A stretch of 64,000 nucleotides of DNA from Pollenia angustigena (Eukaryota; Arthropoda; Insecta; Diptera; Polleniidae), in the NCBI GenBank assembly GCA_930367215.1, contig OV884056.1, positions 322,864,709 to 322,928,708 of the forward strand, written 5' to 3'. Within the stretch, counting starts at the first letter, position 1, and every line of letters starts with the position of its first letter. Positions 1 through 11,000 of the stretch are shown one piece after another. Below the pieces are notes generated by a model that saw only the letters and a list, made by a program, of their open reading frames with translations, searched no databases and had not been told where the DNA came from. A program made the translations under genes and the position numbers.

Positions 1-1492
1 CTAATTGTTCTCTAGCTCAAATGATTCGTTTTAGCTAATTTTCAATATTAAATACTCAACAAAGTTGAGTTGTAATTTCTTAATTTTTGTATTATGGTTT
101 ACAACCAGTGAACAAAACATAACAAAAATTACAACTGATCACAAATAGTTGTCTTAGTGAACCGTAATTGGGGCCACAACCTATTTACCTACATAAATGT
201 AAGATCTGAGCCAAATTTGGTTCATCTAACTCATATTTGTGATTCAGTACAGTTTCACTATTGACATTTTCCATAGGGTACCTACATATGTATGTATGCT
301 TATGTAGGTATAGACTAATATTGAAAATAAAATAAATGTAATTCATTAAAAGAAAAATACAAGATAAAACCCATGTGTTTCGAAATGTATGCAGGTAAAA
401 ACATTATTTTTTAACTATTGTAATATTCTGTAAATCGTTAAGGAACCAGGTGAGATGCGATTGCAAATGAGAATCCGACAGCTGCAATTTCTTAAAGCAG
501 GCAACTGTTCCCGATGTGCTCACACATACCTACTTGTGTAAGTATGTATGTACATATACATGTACTCACAAGAAAAAAATTCATATGTGCAACCTTTGGT
601 ATTACTACCACCGAATTCTTAGGAAAAAGTGGTGAAAATAAGGACAAATGCATAATGTTGTCCTTAGTTAATCTTATATTAAATAGCAAATGTGTGCACA
701 AATTAATTAACAACAACTATCTTCAAAATTATATCCTTTTACATATTGTACTTTAAGTATTAGGTACATATGTACATACATATGTAGGTACACAAGGAAA
801 TTGAATTTCATTACATCACTGCATCTGATTCGTATGTTCTTTGGCATGCTTAAGCCGAATGAATAGGAGCTGAGTTTTCTCCCATCACGTCACATTTACC
901 AGATAACGCTATACATATTTGGGTTTTTCGCTGTATACTTATCTTTCAGTCGCCTTCTAGAGTCAAACTTCGGGTTAATTAAATTTTTATAAACATTTGC
1001 AATCTGTCTCACAATTGAATTTTTAGGTCACACAACATACTTTATGAGCACACACGACCTTTATTTTTTAATCGTATATACAACTTAATAGGGTAGTGAT
1101 CGACGACTTCACTAAGCGCACTTACATATGCACCTAGTTTAAAAAAATAGACACAACGTTTTGATTATCATTTTTGAATTTATTTCTAATAATATGTTCA
1201 GAATTAGGACACATGTTAAAAAAATCTAATTTTTTGTCTTCTTCTTTTAGTAATATTTAATATTTTTTTCCGTAATACATAAAGGTACCTACTGAAAACA
1301 GGAGCTGAGCTGTTAGATCACGCACGCTCGCAAGAGAATGAAATGTAAATTCAAAGGTAAAAGCAGCCAAAAACTATAATATTTCATCAAAATTTCTGCC
1401 TCAAGATTTTAAAAAGCTAAAAACACATTTATTACATTTGTTATGTAGTTTATTTAGAAAAAGATATAACAATTCATTTCAAAATATACGGC
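1..1492. other. AT-rich stretch without a gene
   Basis: I see no convincing gene or mobile element here. There are short runs of the ACATATGTATGTA type near 285-305, 535-560 and 762-792, which are common in fly non-coding DNA. Two short open frames on opposite strands (492-756) overlap each other, have no recognisable domain and are most likely chance. Confidence 0.6.
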
Positions 1493-1495
1493 AAT

Positions 1496-2472
1496 CAGGG
1501 GTGTAATAGAATCCAAGTCGGTTTTGCTCATTGTCGGTTTTGCAAACCAATATTGGTTTCATTTGGTGTCATGAAAACAAGTCGGATTTGTTATTTTCGA
1601 ATACAAATAAAACCGATATTCGAATCAGCTGTTTAATGTTTTGGCTCACGTGTTTACAGCTTTAAGTGAAATTTTTGTTTGACAATTTTGTAAATTATGG
1701 TTTTTGTGCTAAAATATTGTTAAAATCGGTGTTTTTAATTAAAGGAAAATTAGAGAAAATAAGAAGTGGTAATAAAGTAAACATGAAAGAACTATCAGGT
1801 TGTTATTACTTGCATTGCATTGGTATTGTTTAATTTTATTGTTTTATAAATATTAAATTAAATAGAAACTGGGAATTATTTCCTTCCGAAGGTTACTTTA
1901 TATTATATTAAACATTTTTTATTTTTCGAATTGATTCTATGAGCTAAATTTCAGTTGTGTATTTTATAAAGCTTTTTTAAAATACACAAATTTTTCAGAA
2001 TTAAATTAAATTTATTAAAAATCTAAAAAATTTGTTGTTTAACTTTATAAATAAATAAAATGACCACTGCTGTTGTTGCATATATGCTGTTTGCAGAAAA
2101 AGTGCGAAGAAGACTAGCGAATTTGCAGCAGCCCGCTGCCGGAGACTACCGGAAACATGCAAAATATGCTATTTTACCAATTAATCAATTTTATTTGTTT
2201 CTATCTGTGGAAAAAAGTCTAACTGTTGAAAAAAATAAAATAAAAAATTAAGCTTTTAACAACTTGATTTATTTCCAATAAAGAAACAAGACCTGTCAGC
2301 TGCTTGGTTTATTTTCAATCAAAAACCGATAAAATTGGTTTCTGTGACACCTAAAACCGACACTAATTGTAGTTCGAACAAAATACCGACAACATTGGAT
2401 TTCATGTCACCAACGTATTTTTTGTCGGTTTTAAATCCAATACCGATGAGATTGGTTTCTATGACACCCCTA
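1496..2472. mobile_element. TIR DNA element, CAGGGGTGT family, copy 1
   Basis: The left end reads CAGGGGTGT and the right end ACACCCCTA, an inverted pair whose similarity continues inward (...AGAATCCAAGTCGG against ...AGAAACCAATC). AAT flanks both sides (1493-1495 and 2473-2475), a candidate 3-bp target duplication. A second copy lies in inverted orientation at 17908-18592, also flanked by AAT, and there an empty site supports the duplication. The inner part carries GTCGGTTTT repeats and a 63-codon ORF. The 3-bp duplication points to a PIF/Harbinger-like group, but no transposase is present. Confidence 0.75.
2060..2251 (+). CDS. Short ORF (63 codons) inside the CAGGGGTGT element; unknown
   Basis: The ORF starts MTTAVVAYMLFAEKVRRRL and has a basic, helix-like N-terminal half (RRRLANLQQP). 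I recognise no known domain. Its interest is that the other copy of this element carries the same reading frame on the minus strand (about 18112-18262). There the first ~46 codons align without an indel before a stop ends the frame early. Differences between the copies are a mix of silent and amino-acid-changing bases, so purifying selection is not shown. It could be a first exon of a lost transposase or accessory gene, a captured host exon, or simply an ORF retained because both copies are young. The GC-richer composition of codons 15-32 stands out from the AT-rich surroundings. Confidence 0.35.
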   Translation: MTTAVVAYMLFAEKVRRRLANLQQPAAGDYRKHAKYAILPINQFYLFLSVEKSLTVEKNKIKN

Positions 2473-2531
2473 AATATTCTGGAATTTAAAATTGATGGTA
2501 ATTTGTAAAAGTAGTACTTACTAATAAATAT

Positions 2532-4192
2532 ACATATCGTCAGCTCATTACTGGTTTGACCTACCGACCATTTTTAAAAAAAATGAGTTAGGTATGAGGA
2601 ATATATTTTTTTAATACCCTCTCTCTAAATCGAAAACCTGTTTCGCGAAAATTTTTATGGTTTCTGAGATATAAAGCATTAATTTTGCTGCATATCAACT
2701 GTTTCAAAATTTTTTTAAGTACTGTTTTGCTCTACAAGCCATTGTTTGGCGATTGCAGCAAATTCTTCATACAAAACCGTACAAAATAAATTTTACTGTT
2801 GCTTTGCTGCATTGCCGTAAGAAAATAAAAGTAGTTGAAGCAAAAGCAAAGTAAAATGACAACAAGAAAATAAATTTGTGAAAAATAGTTTTATAATGGA
2901 CCCAGCCAAGTGTACGGTTTGCTATTATTTGTGTTTTTAGCCTACCTAAGGGAAATGCTTCAAAATTTTACTACAAACGAAAATTAAATATGTTTAATCT
3001 TACAGCAACCATTATTATGTCATATATACCAACTTTTACTTATTGTGCCTTTTTGACGGAAGCTCATAGTGGTCGGAGTGGTAACAATATTGCTAGTGCT
3101 TAAATTAAAATTTTAAATGAATTTATAAAAGATTGTCCACTTATTAAAACTTTGACATTATGGAGCGATTCTTACGTACCTCAAAATAAAAATCAAATTA
3201 ACGCAACCGCAATCAAAATGTTCTTTAAACAAAATAATATTGATGCCGTAATACAAAAGTATTCAGAACCATGGTGTTATTGACCGGTACTTAAAGAATA
3301 TTGAAATTCATAGTCCTCTTAATTTACTAAATTTGCTTAAAACAATGCCAAATAATAAAACAAAACTTAAAGTTATGGAAATGCTTCCGGAAAATTTTCG
3401 CACATACTCGTTGGGAGCAAATAAAATGGACTTTCGAAAAGTTCCTTTTGCTAAAATTAAAGTACTTCTATACAGTTAAAATAATGATTTATGTATATAT
3501 TATAAAACTTCTACCAGAGAGGAAAAATATAAAAATGCAATTTTGGTTAAGTCTGCATCAAAAAATTGTTTGAAAACTCCTGAGAATTTGTTGACGAATG
3601 TTTTGAAAATATCGAAACCATCATTTATTTCCAGCGATAAAAATAGAGACATAAAATACTTGCTTATGTTTCTTCCACGTGTTGATAAAGCTTATGATAA
3701 AAATTTACTCAATATTAAGTTTAATATTTTCTTTTTACTTTTGCATTATTTAAGTTGTTTAATTTGTGGCTTTTTATGTAACTTTTCATAACAGTAGAAC
3801 TGTTTTTTTCTGTTTTTGTAAAGTAAAATCAAATAAAAAAAAACTATAAAATAAAAATTCATCTCAACAACAAGTTACTCAATACACAGCAATAAGTATG
3901 CGTATGCAGCATAAAAAGCCACTTTTTTAATTATTTTTTAGAAAAGTGGCGTATGCGGCACAAAACAAAATTTTTCATTTTCAAAAAAATACTATTAAAT
4001 TCTAACTTTATTTACGAAAGTGCGCAAAAATTTGCATTTTTCTTCAAAACATATACCGGAAGCAGTAGCAAAAATATTAAAAAATTCTATCGGGTACAAT
4101 TTGAGAAATCTGCATGTAAATCTTCTTTGTCGTTTTTCTCCACTCCGACTTTTTGGCATATTCGCCAAACCAATTCTGAGCTGACGATATGT
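2532..4192. mobile_element. TIR element, ACATATCGTCAGCTCA ends, with a decayed gene
   Basis: The left end ACATATCGTCAGCTCA (2532) is mirrored by TGAGCTGACGATATGT ending at 4192. Similarity continues inward (TTACTGGTTTGACC against GAATTGGTTTGGCG). ATAT flanks both sides, but this is low complexity, so the target duplication is uncertain. The interior holds a frameshifted transposon-type gene (2950-3705). The right end was copied by the tandem duplication that starts at 3971, so a second right end lies at about 5082. Confidence 0.7.
2950..3705 (+). pseudogene. Decayed transposon-type gene with RNase-H-like 'SD..QNKN' motif
   Basis: Joining frames by eye gives a recognisable order. First comes a YYKRKL-NMFNLT segment (about 2970). 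Then EAHSGRSGNNIAS (about 3060), LWSDSYVPQNKN (about 3160-3190) and YLKNIEIHSPLNLLNLL (about 3295). After that comes a C-terminal part with DFRKVPFAK (3430), DLCIYYKT (3488), LMFLPRV and an AYDKNLL tail (about 3700). This order matches a large family of TE-derived proteins in insects and other animals, usually annotated as uncharacterised, in which a conserved E, an SD.C..QNKN block and a fY.nl tail are typical. The normal Cys of the SD.C block reads Tyr here. At least two stops and several frameshifts (near 3100, 3285, 3477) make it non-functional. It lies wholly inside a TIR element, so it is probably that element's former transposase. Confidence 0.6.
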
Positions 4193-4732
4193 ATATAAGT
4201 GGTCCTCGAAGTGTGAGGCAGTGATACCAGGAAAAATTTCAAAAAATCCCTACGCGTGTCCAAAAAAAAATCCCTTTCTTCCCTACAACCAAAAAAAAAT
4301 TCCCTACAATTTTCCCTACGTTAAAAATTTATTGTTTTTAGCAGAGTACCGAAACGTTCGCTCATTTTTCAGTCATGAGCGAGCGTAAAAAATTTAAGGA
4401 AAAAAAATATTTTGGATTTCATCATTCATGAAAAATGAGCAAACAAAAAAATTCATATGTGAATTTGTCAGATATGAAAAATTTTAAAAAATTCACATTC
4501 AAATTCCTCATAATGAAAAAAAAACGCGATTTGCCTGACCATTAACAGCGGGAAAATGAAGTAGAAACGAGGCCTTAAAGAAGGCCTTTTTACCGATATT
4601 AAGTTTTCCTTCCAGTCGCATTCTAACTGTATTAGAACAACAAGGTTATATCTTACATGTTGTTTAGGTGCATATATATCCTTCATGTCCTAAGGCCGCA
4701 AATTGTTGTTGCTAATAACGCGAAGTGAGTAA
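4193..4732. other. Gene-free stretch with CCCTAC-rich dispersed repeat
   Basis: Most of this stretch has no gene. The first part (4205-4330) is rich in TTCCCTACAA-like words also found at 17060-17165 and, inverted, at 19486-19612. So it is a fragment of a dispersed repeat. At 4558-4583 there is a short hairpin (GAGGCCTTAAAGAAGGCCTTTTTACC). Confidence 0.5.
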
Positions 4733-4860
4733 ATTAATAACGAAACTTGCATACCTGTACAGTTGTAACGAATTTACTTTTTCGCGGTCGAATAGGAACA
4801 AGCAAATTCTTATACCTAGAATTAGGTGTTCTTTGTTTGAGAGGTCTTTTATTGTAAGGG
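4733..4860 (+). pseudogene. LINE ORF2 C-terminal fragment, cut by duplication junction
   Basis: This is the first-copy version of the non-LTR fragment at 5765-6300. It carries the FTFSRSNRNKQILIPRI and CSLFERSF part of the C-terminal tail and then stops abruptly at the 4860 junction. It is non-functional. It shows that the LINE fragment was already in place before the segmental duplication. Confidence 0.7.
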
Positions 4861-5492
4861 TTTTTCATTTTCAAAAAAATACTATTAAATTCTAACTTTA
4901 TTTACGAAAGTGCGCAAAAATTTGCATTTTTCTTCAAAACATATACCGGAAGCAGTAGCAAAAATATTAAAAAATTCTATCGGGTACAATTTGAGAAATC
5001 TGCATGTAAATCTTCTTTGTCGTTTTTCTCCACTCCGACTTTTTGGCATATTCGCCAAACCAATTCTGAGCTGACGATATGTATATAAGTGGTCCTCGAA
5101 GTGTGAGGCAGTGATACCAGGAAAAATTTCAAAAAATCCCTACGCGTGTCCAAAAAAAAATCCCTTTCTTCCCTACAACCAAAAAAAAGTTCCCTACAAT
5201 TTTCCCTACGTTAAAAATTTATTGTTTTTAGCAGAGTACCGAAACGTTCGCTCATTTTTCAGTCATGAGCGAGCGTAAAAAATTTAAGGAAAAAAAATAT
5301 TTTGGATTTCCTCATTCATGAAAAATGAGCAAACAAAAAAATTCATATGTGAATTTGTCAGATATGAAAAATTTTAAAAAATTCACATTCAAATTCCTCA
5401 TAATGAAAAAAAAACGCGATTTGCCTGACCATTAACAGCGGGAAAATGAAGTAGAAACGAGGCCTTAAAGAAGGCCTTTTTACCGATATTAA

Positions 5493-5631
5493 CTGCCTGT
5501 TTAACGATTTCGAACGTCAACGTTCGCATAGAAAATTATACTTAAAACAAAAGCAATATTCGAAAATTTGTTTTTGTTTTAAATGTAATTTTCTATGCGA
5601 ACGTTAACGTTCGAAATCGATGAACAGGCTG
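5493..5631. mobile_element. Palindromic 139-bp MITE inserted in duplication copy 2 (TSD TAA)
   Basis: The sequence is almost one long palindrome: CTGCCTGTTTAACGATTTCG at the left and its near-complement (CGAAATCGATGAACAGGCTG) at the right. TAA flanks it at 5490-5492 and 5632-5634. The empty site survives in duplication copy 1 (TAA at 4600-4602), so insertion and 3-bp duplication are seen directly. It inserted after the tandem duplication. The 3-bp TAA duplication fits PIF/Harbinger-type MITEs. Confidence 0.9.
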
Positions 5632-5756
5632 TAAGTTTTCCTTCCAGTCGCATTCTAACTGTATTAGAACAACAAGGTTCTATCTTACATGTTGTTTAGG
5701 TGCATATATATCCTTCATGTCCTAAGGCCGCAAATTGTTGTTGCTAATAACGCGAA

Positions 5757-5999
5757 GTGAGTAAATTAATAACGAAACTTGCATACCTGTACAGTTGTAA
5801 CGAATTTACTTTTTCGCGGTCGAATAGGAACAAGCAAATTCTTATACCTAGAATTAGGTGTTCTTTGTTTGAGAGGTCTTTTATTGTAAGGGTTGTTCGC
5901 TGCTGGAATAGTTTACCGCATGAATTGCGTATTTTTTCGCAATCTAATAATGTGTTTCGCCTTAAGCTTTTAAAGCATTTCTCAAGTTTCTTTCGATAA
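5757..5999 (+). pseudogene. LINE N1 ORF2 C-terminal tail
   Basis: The frame gives CNEFTFSRSNRNKQILIPRI, then CSLFERSFIVRVVRCWNSLP and HELRIFSQSNNVFRLKLLKHF. This is the typical 'S..TRN.....PR...  ..SF..R..R.WN.LP..LR' tail found after the RT domain of CR1/L2/Jockey-group ORF2 proteins. No RT catalytic motif is left, so the fragment cannot work. The first ~13 residues come from sequence that is out of frame with the true ORF. The natural protein would be roughly 900-1000 residues, so only about 8% remains. Confidence 0.8.
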
Positions 6000-6300
6000 T
6001 TTTTATGTTTTCTGTGAAGTAGCTTTCAAATTGCTTTTTACTTCTTTATGATTCAAAATGTTTGATATGAGTTGCTACAAATACCGGATCAAAATTGCTG
6101 AACTAAATCTTTTTATAGTACTTTTTATAATTTGTTACGGCTGGGGAGCCAATAAGTTGTATTAATGGGTGCAGTTTAATTAATAAATGTAAGTTATTTG
6201 TATAAATTAGGTTAAGTACTGAATTCGGGATTGTATTGCTGTGTAATACGTTTTTGGCCCAAATGGCTTTGTATTACAATATGGATTAATAAATAAATAA
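5765..6300 (+). mobile_element. Non-LTR (CR1/Jockey-type) 3' end, family N1
   Basis: A 5'-truncated LINE 3' end. It contains the last ~75 codons of the RT ORF (to 5999), a ~240-bp 3' UTR, a strong hairpin (6242-6278) and an (AATA)n tail ending near 6300. The same family occurs, much longer and on the minus strand, at 24676-26765. The two 3' UTRs match closely, for example TGTTACGGCTGGGGAGCC. Confidence 0.85.
6242..6278 (+). other. Two-tier RNA hairpin at LINE N1 3' end
   Basis: TGTAATAC (6242-6249) pairs perfectly with GTATTACA (6271-6278). Inside, GCC (6257-6259) pairs with GGC (6265-6267). The hairpin sits just before the (AATA)n tail. Equivalent hairpins end three other LINE families here. 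A role in template recognition by the element's reverse transcriptase is an inference. Confidence 0.7.
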
Positions 6301-6421
6301 ATCTAGTTGTAAACCTTCTTTAAGGCCTGGAAAGTCAAAGCACTCGCAATTTAAAATTATTTGTTGGCTGGTAAACTAAAATGTGTTTTTTTTTTATTTT
6401 GTAAAATATTTTGTGATGCCT

Positions 6422-6847
6422 CCCTGCAAATAAAATTGGACCACCTGACCCATTTTGATAAAATGGACTACTCCATGGACTAGTCCGATGTAATGCAAGC
6501 ATGGACCATGCCATTGTTAAAAAGTGTTTGTAGTGAGACGACATGTCTTCGTTTTTTAACGACATGCTTTCGTGTTTAAACGACTTCAAAACTAATCCTC
6601 TTGAGTATACCATGGAGTAGTTTTAAAACTACTCCTTACTGGTCCAAAGGTGGGTTATATACCATGGAGTAGTTTTAAAACTACTCCTTAGTGGTCTAAA
6701 GGTGGGTTATATGGTCCTCTCCTAGGACATCGTAATGTTAAATAGACCAGGTTTTTTCGATACGTTTGGGTTACTTGTGGACTAGTCCTGGTCCCTTGTG
6801 GACTACTCTTTACACGCGTGTTTGGACTGGTCCTATTATTTGCAGGG
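6422..6847. mobile_element. TIR element with CCCTGCAAATAA ends
   Basis: CCCTGCAAATAAAATTGG at 6422 is mirrored by CCTATTATTTGCAGGG ending at 6847. The interior is rich in GGACTAGTCC and ACTAGTTTTAAAACTACT-like palindromes and carries a 52-bp direct repeat. No clear target duplication was found. No coding sequence; probably a non-autonomous element. Confidence 0.6.
6609..6712. repeat. 52-bp tandem repeat (two units)
   Basis: ACCATGGAGTAGTTTTAAAA starts at 6609 and again at 6661. The units differ by a couple of bases. Each unit holds the palindrome AGTAGTTTTAAAACTACT. It lies within the CCCTGCAAATAA element. Confidence 0.85.
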
Positions 6848-7773
6848 CTCTAAAAGGGTCTGTTTTTTTCGTTTAAAAGAAATAAAGGCAAAAAAATATT
6901 GAAAAAAATTACTACCTGCAAGAATTGAAGACATGTATTTGGTCTCGTGAAAAAAAAATTTTGTTTGTGGACCAAACGCAACGGTGTTGAAAAAACTACA
7001 TTGAATTTACAATAACTGGCATAATTTGGTGCGAAACAATAAAATTACATTAATGCAACAATAAAACAAATTTTCTTACCCATCAACCATACTTACTGCC
7101 GCTTTGCTTGTGGCGAAACAAGACTTTGTTAGTGTTTTCCAAATAACTTTACCTACGTAAGAAAAGTGTTTTCAGCAATAAAAACCCATCGTCGCGATTG
7201 GAACAGAAACCAAAATATTTTTACAAACACAAAATACCAACAACTTCTTGTGTCTATTTTTTTTTTTTTTTTTCTCAATAATTTCTGCATAAAGGTACGT
7301 CTTTTTAACGAAAGAAAAAGTGACCTTTCTTAAAGGCACCAAAGAATTGTTTACGCAAAAAAAACATATCGTCAGCATTATTAGAACATTATTAGAAAAT
7401 TTTAAATTGATTTATTTTGTTGGTTACGATTCACATAACATATTTTTATAAAATTTAAAACTGCTACCTAAAAAAATATCCAAGTTACGTTTCATCAAAA
7501 ATACAATTTTTTTTAACAACATAATGTATAATCACACTCAAGAAAAAAATTAGCAGAGTTTTTAATTCTTTTTATAAGAACACATTAATATTTTTAAACG
7601 TCAAAACTGGGTAATTTGTTTTATAACTGTTACCAGGGTGTTAGTGGAATAAGTGATCAGACTAAAAATTATTGCAGAAGAAAAAGTAATAAAAGTGCTG
7701 TAAAATGATAAAAGCCGTCTCCATATACATACGTATGTATTACAAAATTTATAATTAGTGTGACTATCAGCTT
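6848..7773. other. AT-rich stretch without a gene
   Basis: Nothing recognisable. There is a T-run at 7258-7274. A minus-strand open frame (7172-7378) has no recognisable content. Confidence 0.5.
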
Positions 7774-7778
7774 CTCCC

Positions 7779-7931
7779 TCTAGAAATAAGTTACTTTGTT
7801 TATATTAATTAATTTGTAATTTATTATTTATATATGTTGGCTTTGAAAAAATTGTACTTAAATCAAAAATATTGTTCAAATATTTTTTCAGTAATAAAAA
7901 ATAATTTGTACTGAAACATCAATTTACAATA
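7779..7931 (+). repeat. 5' LTR, 153 bp
   Basis: It runs from TCTAGAAATAAG to CAATTTACAATA. The canonical TG start reads TC here, while the 3' LTR has TG. A TATATAT stretch and an AATAAA-like signal (GTAATAAAAAAT) are candidate promoter and polyadenylation signals. At 153 bp it is short for this superfamily. Confidence 0.95.
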
Positions 7932-7943
7932 GGTTATGGGCCG
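7932..7943 (+). promoter_or_regulatory. Primer binding site (initiator-tRNA type)
   Basis: GGTTATGGGCC directly follows the 5' LTR. This is the copia-type site, known to pair with an internal part of initiator methionine tRNA rather than its 3' end. Only the first 11 bases match; the next bases diverge. Confidence 0.8.
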
Positions 7944-8010
7944 TTGTTGTTTCGATTGTGCAATTAAATAAGTTACATTAAAGGAATATAATTTTGAGAA
8001 ATAAATCAAG

Positions 8011-11000
8011 ATGAGCGAGAATCGCTTTTATGGTATTGAAAAGCTCAATCAAGAAAATTTTTATAATTGGAAATTCAAGATGAAGATGTACTTAATTAAG
8101 GAAGGCTTGTGGTACGCAATTCAAGATCCTGTACAAGATACAGATGTTTGGAGAAAGAACAATGTAGAAGCTTTTGTATTGAGTTTGTGTGTTGAAGATT
8201 CACAACTGATTCACATACGGAATGAATCGTTAGCCAGGGATGCTTGGAAAAAGCTGCAAAATCAGCATGAACGGGTGACATTAAGCTCAAAAGTGCATTT
8301 AATGCGAAAAATATGTAGCATGCGGCTAAACGAAGGTGAGAATATGGAGGTGCACATAAATTCTATGATGGAGTTATTTGATAAGCTCCGGGCTGTTGGG
8401 AATCAAAATTTTACGGAAGATTGGCAAGTTTCTATGGTTCTTAGCAGTTTACCAGCAAGTTACGATAGCTTAATCACTGCTCTCGAGGTAAGACCTGATA
8501 AAGATTTGACAATTGAAACGGTAAAAGGAAAGTTATTAGAAGAATATTTTAAAAAATCATCCTGTGAAGATTTTTCTAATGCATCAGCCCTTAAATCAAA
8601 AACTATAAAGAAATCTGATGCGAAAACTTGTTTTTTTTGCAAGAAAAGTGGTCACCTCAAAAAGGATTTCCATAAATACCAAAAATGGTGTAAAAATAAT
8701 CAAAAGCCACTTAATATAATGGAAGCTGCAGAAAATAATAAAGATACCGAGTTCGTTTTAATGACAAATTTAACAGAAGAAAACAAAACTGTTTGGATAA
8801 TCGACTCAGGAGCAAGTTGCCATATTGCCAATGATAAGAAATTGTTTTGTGAACTCAACTATGAGGATAGTGGACAGTTAATTTCTGTAGCAAATGGGAA
8901 ATGTTCAAAGTCCAAGGGAAAAGGAGTCTGCAAAATTAAAATTGGTGATGCATTCTTAAAAATTGGTGATGTATATTACGTTCCTGATTTTAGTTCTAAT
9001 TTGTTATCAGTTAGAAAAATTACAGAAAAGGGTTATGCAGTAAATTTTGCAAATAATGAATGTTATATAGAGAAAAATTGTAAGGTTGTTTGTAAGGCTT
9101 ATCTTAAAAATAGTTTGTATGTACTTAATGCAATTTCTGAAAAAGTTTTTTCTGCACATAATTGTAATAAAGGTTGTATACACTATTGGCATAGGGTTCT
9201 CGGTCACCATAATGAAGGAGATATTAAAAAGTTATTAAGAGATGAATTAGCAACTGATATTACAATAAGAGAATGCAAAAACCATAACGAAACGTGTGAA
9301 ATTTGTTTACAAGGAAAATTATCGAGAAATCCATTTCCAAAAGAAAGTCTTTCAAGATGTGAAAATTGTTATGATCTTATTCACTCTGATGTATGTGGTG
9401 CTATATCTCCCGCAACTTGTAGTGGTTATAAATATTTTGTTACGTTTATTGATGATCACAGTAGATATTGTACTGTATACCTTTTGAAGGCAAAATATGA
9501 AGTATTTAGTAAAATAGTAGATTTTTGGAATCTTGTAAAGAATCATATTGGACATTATCCTAAAACAATAAGGTCTGATAGAGGTGGTGAATATATAGGA
9601 GAAAATGTCAAACAATTTTTATCAAAATGTGGAACTGAAATTCAGTATAGTGTTCCATATAGCCCACAACAAAATGGGGTCGCTGAACGAAAGAATCGTA
9701 CGTTAATAGAAATGGCAAAATGTATGATTATTGATTCCGGTTTATCAAAAAATTATTGGGGTGAAGCTTTAATGATGGCTAATTATATACAAAATCGTCT
9801 ACCTTCAAGAAGTGTACCTAAAACACCATATGAATTACGATTTGGAAATAAACCATCATTAAAGAATTTTCATATATTTGGATCGTTCTGTTATGTTCAT
9901 GTTCCAAAAGAAAAAAGAAAGAAGTTTGATCCAAAGTCTATTCGTAAAGTTCTCATAGGATATGATTTCAATTCAAAGGGTTATAGAGTTCTTGATCCAA
10001 AGACAAATAAGATACAAATTTCACGTGATGTTGTTTTTATTGGTTCCAAAGGCTTGAATTGCGATGAAGTCGAGAAGGATAGCAAAAATATTGTATATTT
10101 TCCAATAAATAATCGTGCTGAAAGCGAAATACCACCAGTTAATACTGAAGCAACAGAAAATGAATCTGAAGTTCATGATGATACGTACATTAATCAGGAA
10201 AATTATGAAGTTTCAGAAAGTACAGAAGTCAGTGTTCGCAGTTCTACATCAACAAGTGAAATATCTGAATCAGAATGGTCAGGCTCTGGGGAAACATTCG
10301 AAGATGCAATTCAAAGTCCAAATCCTGTTAGACGAGTTTCTAATAGAGTTAATAAAGGAGTACAACCAACTAGATACCAAATTAATTCTGCAGTTTTAAA
10401 TTCAGATCCTAGTAATTTCAATGAAGCCATTTCAATTAAGGAGGAGAAGTCATTGTGGATTAATGCATTGCAGGAGGAGCTAAAATCTATAAATGAAAAT
10501 AAAACTTGGATTCTTGTTCATCTTCCAACTGGCCGTAAAGCTATTGGTTCTAAATGGGTTTTTAAGAAAAAATTAAATGAAAAAGGAGAAATTGAACGTT
10601 TCAAAGCAAGACTTGTTGCTCAAGGATTTAATCAGAAATTTGGAATTGATTATGATGCAGTCTTTGCTCCAGTTGTGAAACAAACAACAACAAGAATTTT
10701 ATTTTCGATTGCCGGTAAAGAAAAAATGAAATTATACCATTTTGATGTGAAGACGGCATTTTTGAATGGAGACTTGCAAGAAACAATTTATATGAAGCAG
10801 CCTCCAGGATTTGTATCAAAATATTATCCTGATAAGGTGTATTTACTTAAAAAGAGCTTATATGGGTTAAAGCAAGCTGCTCGCTGCTGGAATCAATGTA
10901 TACATAAGGCATTAATTGAGTTTAAATTCAAGCAAAGTTTAATGGACCCTTGCTTGTATATAAGAAAAATTAATGAAGATGTAAATTATATACTGGTATA

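Larger units (their letters stand above)
3971..5892. repeat. Tandem segmental duplication (890-bp unit, two copies)
   Basis: Copy 1 is 3971-4860 and copy 2 is 4861-5892. They abut exactly and differ by only a few bases that I can see (for example at 4289/5179 and 4425/5315), plus a 142-bp insertion in copy 2. The unit starts inside the ACATATCG TIR element and ends inside a LINE fragment. The junction at 4860/4861 therefore joins LINE coding sequence to the transposon interior, which marks it as a duplication rather than two insertions. Confidence 0.9.

Noticed and set aside
492..756. Two overlapping open frames on opposite strands
   Set aside because: They share the same bases, have no recognisable domain and lie next to simple TACATA repeats; chance is the simplest reading.
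7365..7377. ACATATCGTCAGC as a second end of the element at 2532
   Set aside because: Only 13 bases match, similarity stops there, and the right-hand partner of the 2532 element is already found at 4192.
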